64,000 nucleotides of DNA, taken from NCBI GenBank assembly GCA_963662175.1, contig OY759216.1, positions 40,193,087 through 40,257,086 on the forward strand, given 5' to 3'. The DNA is from Aradus depressus. Its lineage: Eukaryota; Arthropoda; Insecta; Hemiptera; Aradidae. The translations under genes were made by a program, and so were the position numbers. The notes beneath the pieces were generated by a model. It ran no database searches, was not told where the DNA came from, and was given only the letters and a program-made list of their open reading frames with translations. Position 1 is the first letter of the stretch. Each line of letters starts with the position of its first letter. Shown here in pieces: positions 57,001-63,000 of the stretch.

Positions 57001-60000
57001 CTGAGCTACCGGCGCCCTCTAAATTGATTATAGATAATAATAATGTCTATAATATATGTATAACTATGTTTTTCAGTTGAAGGAGGTGCAGATCCCAGAT
57101 GAAGTATGGAATGTTTACCACGAGATCGTCGAAGGGCTTAAACAACTTTTGCCTACCGCTGAGGGACTTCAATTTATCGACACCGCTTCCAAACTATTGG
57201 AAAAAGTAAGTATACAATTATTTATATTATCTTCAAAGCATAAATATGTTTACATTATAGTGTTCCATTTATTTAATTTTTAATTCCATTTTTATTATCA
57301 GTGTTTCACAAATTGATTTTATATTATATTTTGTCAGGTATTGAAACATGAACCTATTTCTAACAAGGATGAAGCCATTAAACAGTTATACAAAGAGTTT
57401 GTGGCTGCTATTAAATCTCTAATTAATTTGTTGGGGGAGACTATTCCCAAGACTGGACTCCTCACTCCTGCTAGTGTCGTGAGTTGATTTATATTTTTAT
57501 TCTATTAAATGTATCCAAATAAATTTAGAGTTAATAAAAACCATATGTTCTCTTCCTTGCAATTTGAAATCCCGAATGTATTTGTGTCAATTTACACAAT
57601 TGGAAAGTATTGTAATGGCTTGTAAAGATTTTTTTTTACATTATTTTCTTTTTTGTTATTTATTGTTTTATTATCTTTGAAATTGTATCTGATACTGTGC
57701 TATGGAAGACCATTCCAGTTTTTTTATTGTTCAATTTAGGCTGTTTTGGACTTTGGTCTATAGCAATTAGTCTTATACCAATTACAAATGCTTATTGTTT
57801 TGACAAAAATAAAAATAAAATAACTAGTTGTCGGATAGATACTATTTTTGCGTTAAATCTTATCAAATTGATTTAAACGAAGATATCTGCAGATAATTGG
57901 TCGTTTCAAATTCATATTATTTCTAATAAGGTAATGCATATTCCATCAATATATTCGTGCCCATAACCGAGCTTAACTCAAATGGCCGGATTTCTTTCCT
58001 ATTACGAGAAAACGACAGATGTTTTTGGAACAGACTGAAGAATGCTCCCTTCACCTAGAGTCCTGGCTTTCCTCAAGGGAGTCCCCAACTTGTGTTATTG
58101 TATTTATTTTGTTTTATTAAAAATATTGAGGCTAAACTGAAATGATATTTCAGAGCCCCTGGTCATGGAGTGGTCTTTGGCGCCTACCTTCTGGTGGTAT
58201 CCGAGTGAGTCTTATCAATCTGATCACCAACCAGGACCTGCCTTCTGTCTACGAACTTGTTTCTCTTCTTACTCCATCCTTGAATCCTCTTAAGAGCATT
58301 CCTCCATTCAGAGGTGAGAGCTTATTATTGTAAATTATTCTAGAGCTAAAGTATTAAGGGGAATGTGATGCTTTGGGAGAGTGTTATCTTGAGGAATGGA
58401 TGTTTGATAAATATATATAAAGTTTATGAGGCTCGGGAAAAAACTGGCGTCAAAATACAATAATAAAAAATAATTCTGGAAGAATTGGAATTACATTGTT
58501 CCACTCGGGAGTTTTAATAGTTTTATAATAATAAAAATCCTCCAAACTGCAAATGAAACATAACATTATATAGCAGGAATGGTGTAATAAGAAAGGGTCT
58601 AAGAAAATGCTGCCACTGACTGTAATTATGATTTATGGACTATAGTTATGTTAGGATTTAGACTGGAAGCAAGGATAGGTACAAAAAATATTGTCCGTGG
58701 ACCCTCTAAGGACGCAAGTTCGAGCAAATCCCCCTCCCCGATGCAAATCGCTGCCTACGCCTCTGCCACTAAAACAAACTTATTCCTTGAAAACATCATT
58801 ATTTATTAATTAATTTCTCAATTATTCATATTTCACTGAGAATCAAAGAAAAAAAAACTGAGAAAGTAATATTTTTTCAAGTCAAAGAGAATGATTTTCT
58901 TTTGCTTCTTTTTAATTAAAAAAAAGTGTTACTTTAGCACTTTAGTGAGAATGTATTAAATAACAGAACGGATTCTAATTAATAAAATAAATAATATTTC
59001 TTTTAATGTATTATGTAAGCCTCAGAGGGGTTTTTTAAATCATATTTTAACAAATGTTTCCAGAAAACTCTAGTTCTATGGAAAAAATTGTGGACATTTG
59101 CATTACATTGTTTTAATATGTAATTATTCTCGTCACTCAATGGAGTAGACTTATGCATAACATTGTTGTAAGCCTTTTCAAAAATTTGTATTCGCTTCCT
59201 TATTAAAAAAATATAATTTATCTATAATATTCATGCAATGAATCTCGTCTATTTGTCATTCTGTTTTCCCGAGTCACAGTTATCGAACAGTATATTTTCA
59301 AGGGTCTCATACCCTTTATGTATTATTATTATTTTTATATTTGTTGTCCAGGCCATGGAGTGATCGTGGGTGGTAGCGAGGTGATCACATTTGACGGGCG
59401 TCACTTGGCCATCCCAGGCTCCTGCACTTACATCCTCTCCGAGGACTACGTGAACCGCAACTTCTCCGTTGTAGGGCGGATCAAGGGTGATACACTCGAG
59501 TCCATTACCGTCTTCACAGGCCAACACTCTGTCGAGATCAGGCCCAACTCTGTCGTAAGATTTTACTCATTCAGTCATTACTAATAATATTTATTTCATA
59601 TGTGATAGTAAGATGTTGTGGGACGAGATTTCTAATAGAAATAAAAGACGTTGTCTTCCCACTGTTTTATTTTATACCAGAACCGGTTTTCGACGCAACA
59701 GCGTCATCATCAGTGGTTCATCCACCCACATAGCACCGCTGTGCTGTATGGGTGGATGAACTCATCAGTGGTTCATCGCTGTTGCGTCGAAAACCGGTTC
59801 TGGTATAAAATAAAACAGTGGGAAGACAACGTCTTTTATTTCTATTAATATTTATTTCCGTTAAACCATAATATGGTAATAGGATACATCACATAAATGT
59901 ATATGTCAATATATCTTATGAATTAGATACATGAACAGTTATAAGATCTTGGAGTCGGGCACACATGTCGTTAGTAATAACAATAATAGTAAAAAATTAA

Positions 60001-63000
60001 ATAAATAAATAATGGAAAATGAGTGAGTATAGAAATAATAATTACAATAGATACAGGTTTTAATGAAATTATGAAAAATATTTTATATTTATATTTCTTC
60101 CAAATGTGTTTATTTTTACTATTTCTTCTACATAGATGTTTCGGGCTGCAAGCCCATCTTCAGTCTTTATTAAATTTAAGCACAATGTTGATATAATAAT
60201 TGCGTGGTGCGGAAACAATTTTAAATAACAAATAATTTGCACTTACTTGTGAATTATTCTAAAGTACAAACATATTTTTTAATGTTTTTTTAAAATTATT
60301 TGTTTTTATTTTTCAGGCTTTGAAGGATGGTAAAGAAGTAGACCTTCCAGCCTCCACTGGAGACCTGCATGTCGTCAGAAACCCGGCCTCCATCAACATT
60401 TACAGTGATAGTGGAGTCAGTGTGAGGTACTGTTCGACCAAATTTGGATACAAAAATTATATCGTACACTTTATCTCTATTAGTTGTTAATTTATTTATA
60501 AGTTGCGATCATTCCGAATTCTGAGGGTTCGGCTTTCAAATCAAAACAAGGTTTGCACACACAAGCAGAAAATACTGCTGAATACAATAACAGTGTGGGT
60601 AGTATGAGAACATAACGGTAAGTTAGGAAACATTTTGAGGCTAAGTGAAACAAAGACAAATCTGTGAAAATGAAGAGTTAACATGGTTCCTTAGTTAAAA
60701 TATTACTCTTACTTTGCTTTCGAGGGTTATGTGGTCTTTGTAGACTCTGGACCTCCGCAAAGAAGTTTCGCCATTCTTCTCTATCCCCGTCTCCACCAGT
60801 GGAGAGTGGTCGTCTTCCTTTTTTTTCTGTTTTTGGGGCTCCATCTTCTGCGGATGTACTATCCATTGTAACCGCCTATTCACGAAAGCCACTGGGCTCT
60901 TATACTGCTCCCTCAGCTTAACCTCCTTATATATCTCCCTCAACAGTTTCCTCTCCCACATATTCTGCGTTACTTTTGTGTCTTTGGATATAGTCCTTCC
61001 GCAGGGACCGGTAGCATATTTTCTCTCCCGTTATCCTCGCTCTGATTTCTTATCTAACATGTTCCTCTCGGTGATTGATACTTGAAACTATCTGTTCGGA
61101 CATGCCTGGAACCTCCCAAGTTCAAGTTCTTTACCATGTGCTGACAGCCTGTTAATTTCGTGCTCTTTCTGATGAATGCTGTCTTACGGTTTAAGTCAAT
61201 ATTAAAAGATATTTTTTCGTTTTCATTTTCAAAATAATTATAAAATCATAATAAACTTCTCTTTATTTACAACGTAAAGTTGTTTTTTCATTTCTAAAAC
61301 ATGGAATTAGAAGAAACAAACTTTCACACTTTATGGAAGCCATATTCTCAAATTATGAAATTTTGTTTCAGTTATCCAAGGAATTATTCCCGTTTTATAA
61401 AAAAGGTTTATATGCATTACGCATTTTTCCCATTTTCTTTTGACTTTTTGGCGTACTTATGTTTTCTGCGGTACCGGGCATATATTTTTCATATATGAAC
61501 TTTTTATGGTGAAACCTACTTATATGAGACAGCCAATTTGAATTCTGAACAGAGGAATCAAGTTGGGGTTCAAATTGCCCCGCACTCAATGAATCCGGGC
61601 CTGCACATTAGTATGTTAGTAATTCCGGGTCTTAAATCTTGTAATAAGGTTTTGGTCAAATTACAACTTATCTCCATATCTCTATCCTAATCCTTAAGGC
61701 TAGAATATCAATGGAAGGTAAGTTTTCGTGCGAGGAAGCTTTATGCAGTTAATTGGGAGTTTTTTGTTTTTTAGAATTATTATTATTATGTTTTTTAAAT
61801 CACCTCTTTCTGTTACTGTTAGATGTACTCTGAAACTGGACGGGTGTATTGTTGGTGTGTCTGGTTACTACTTTGGCCGAGTCCGAGGTCTTCTTGGCAA
61901 CCTCAACAATGAAGTATATGACGAGAGGAAGACCCCAGAAGGAGAGGTAGGTCTTTATTTTCTCTGGCCCGAAATTTAAAATTTCATTCGGTAATTCAGC
62001 CAACTACTTAAATTAAGTTCGAGGTCTTATATTATTTTTCAGAAGGCCAACAGCCAATACCACTGAGCTACCGGCGCCCTCGAGTATATTATATATTTCA
62101 CTGTTAAAAAAAGCTACAAACATTTTCGAGTTATCTACTTATGTCGCACCATATCGTAAGGGCCATTAAATCCCAAAATTATATAAAAGTTACAATTATT
62201 CCTAAAATTCCTGAACTCATTCTTACTACTTCTACTTATAGCACAAGTAATAAAATTGGTCAGTTATTCGATGTTTAGTTTTCATCTAAATTTTATGTTT
62301 TCCGACTCCATGTTTCCATACAAAATTCTTGTCTGTAATTCTCAATAGAATGAATGTATGGACACGAAATATTATATATGTACGCAAAACATCACACGCA
62401 GGACGGCCAAAATAAAGGCGGGGTTAGGGGCAGGCTTCAATGAAAAACCCTAATAACGGATGAAGTAATGAATATATCGTCTGAAATTTTATATGTTAAT
62501 CCAAAACAAAGGTTGACCTGTGTTCCATACAGTATAAATATGCAAATAAAACCAATTTTTGATAAGCAATACATTACATATGTTAACTGTATTTGTTTTT
62601 TGTCTAGTTGGCTGGAGATAATAACCAGTTCGCCAACTCATGGAGAGTAGATGGCTCTTGTGCAGCCCTACCCGCAGCTCCTGAACACAAGCACTCCAGG
62701 GAACCTGTTTGTACTGAATTTTTCACTTCAGAACCAGCGGCAATGTAAGTTACCCAACATTTTATTAATCGTATGTTGTTTTTTATGACCAGAGAGCTCT
62801 GTCGTCGCTCATGAGCCAGACTTCACAGTGGGAGTAAAGTACCTAAATTTTGCCTCTCCAGATTAGTTACTGAGAGTCTGGGACTTTAACGTGTACCTGA
62901 CTAACTCTCGGAACCCCCATTTATCGTCTCCTCCCAAGAACGGTGTGCACAGGGATTTGGGCTATACGAAGTATAGGAGAAGTTTTTATATACTCAGATG

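Noticed and set aside
56960..57018. Real tRNA gene on the minus strand
   Set aside because: A and B boxes are present but there is no 3' acceptor-stem partner, and the sequence runs into the repeated SINE body.
53438..57018. CRISPR-like spacing of repeated phrases
   Set aside because: The repeats are dispersed eukaryotic mobile elements of unequal length and orientation, not an array of short direct repeats with spacers.
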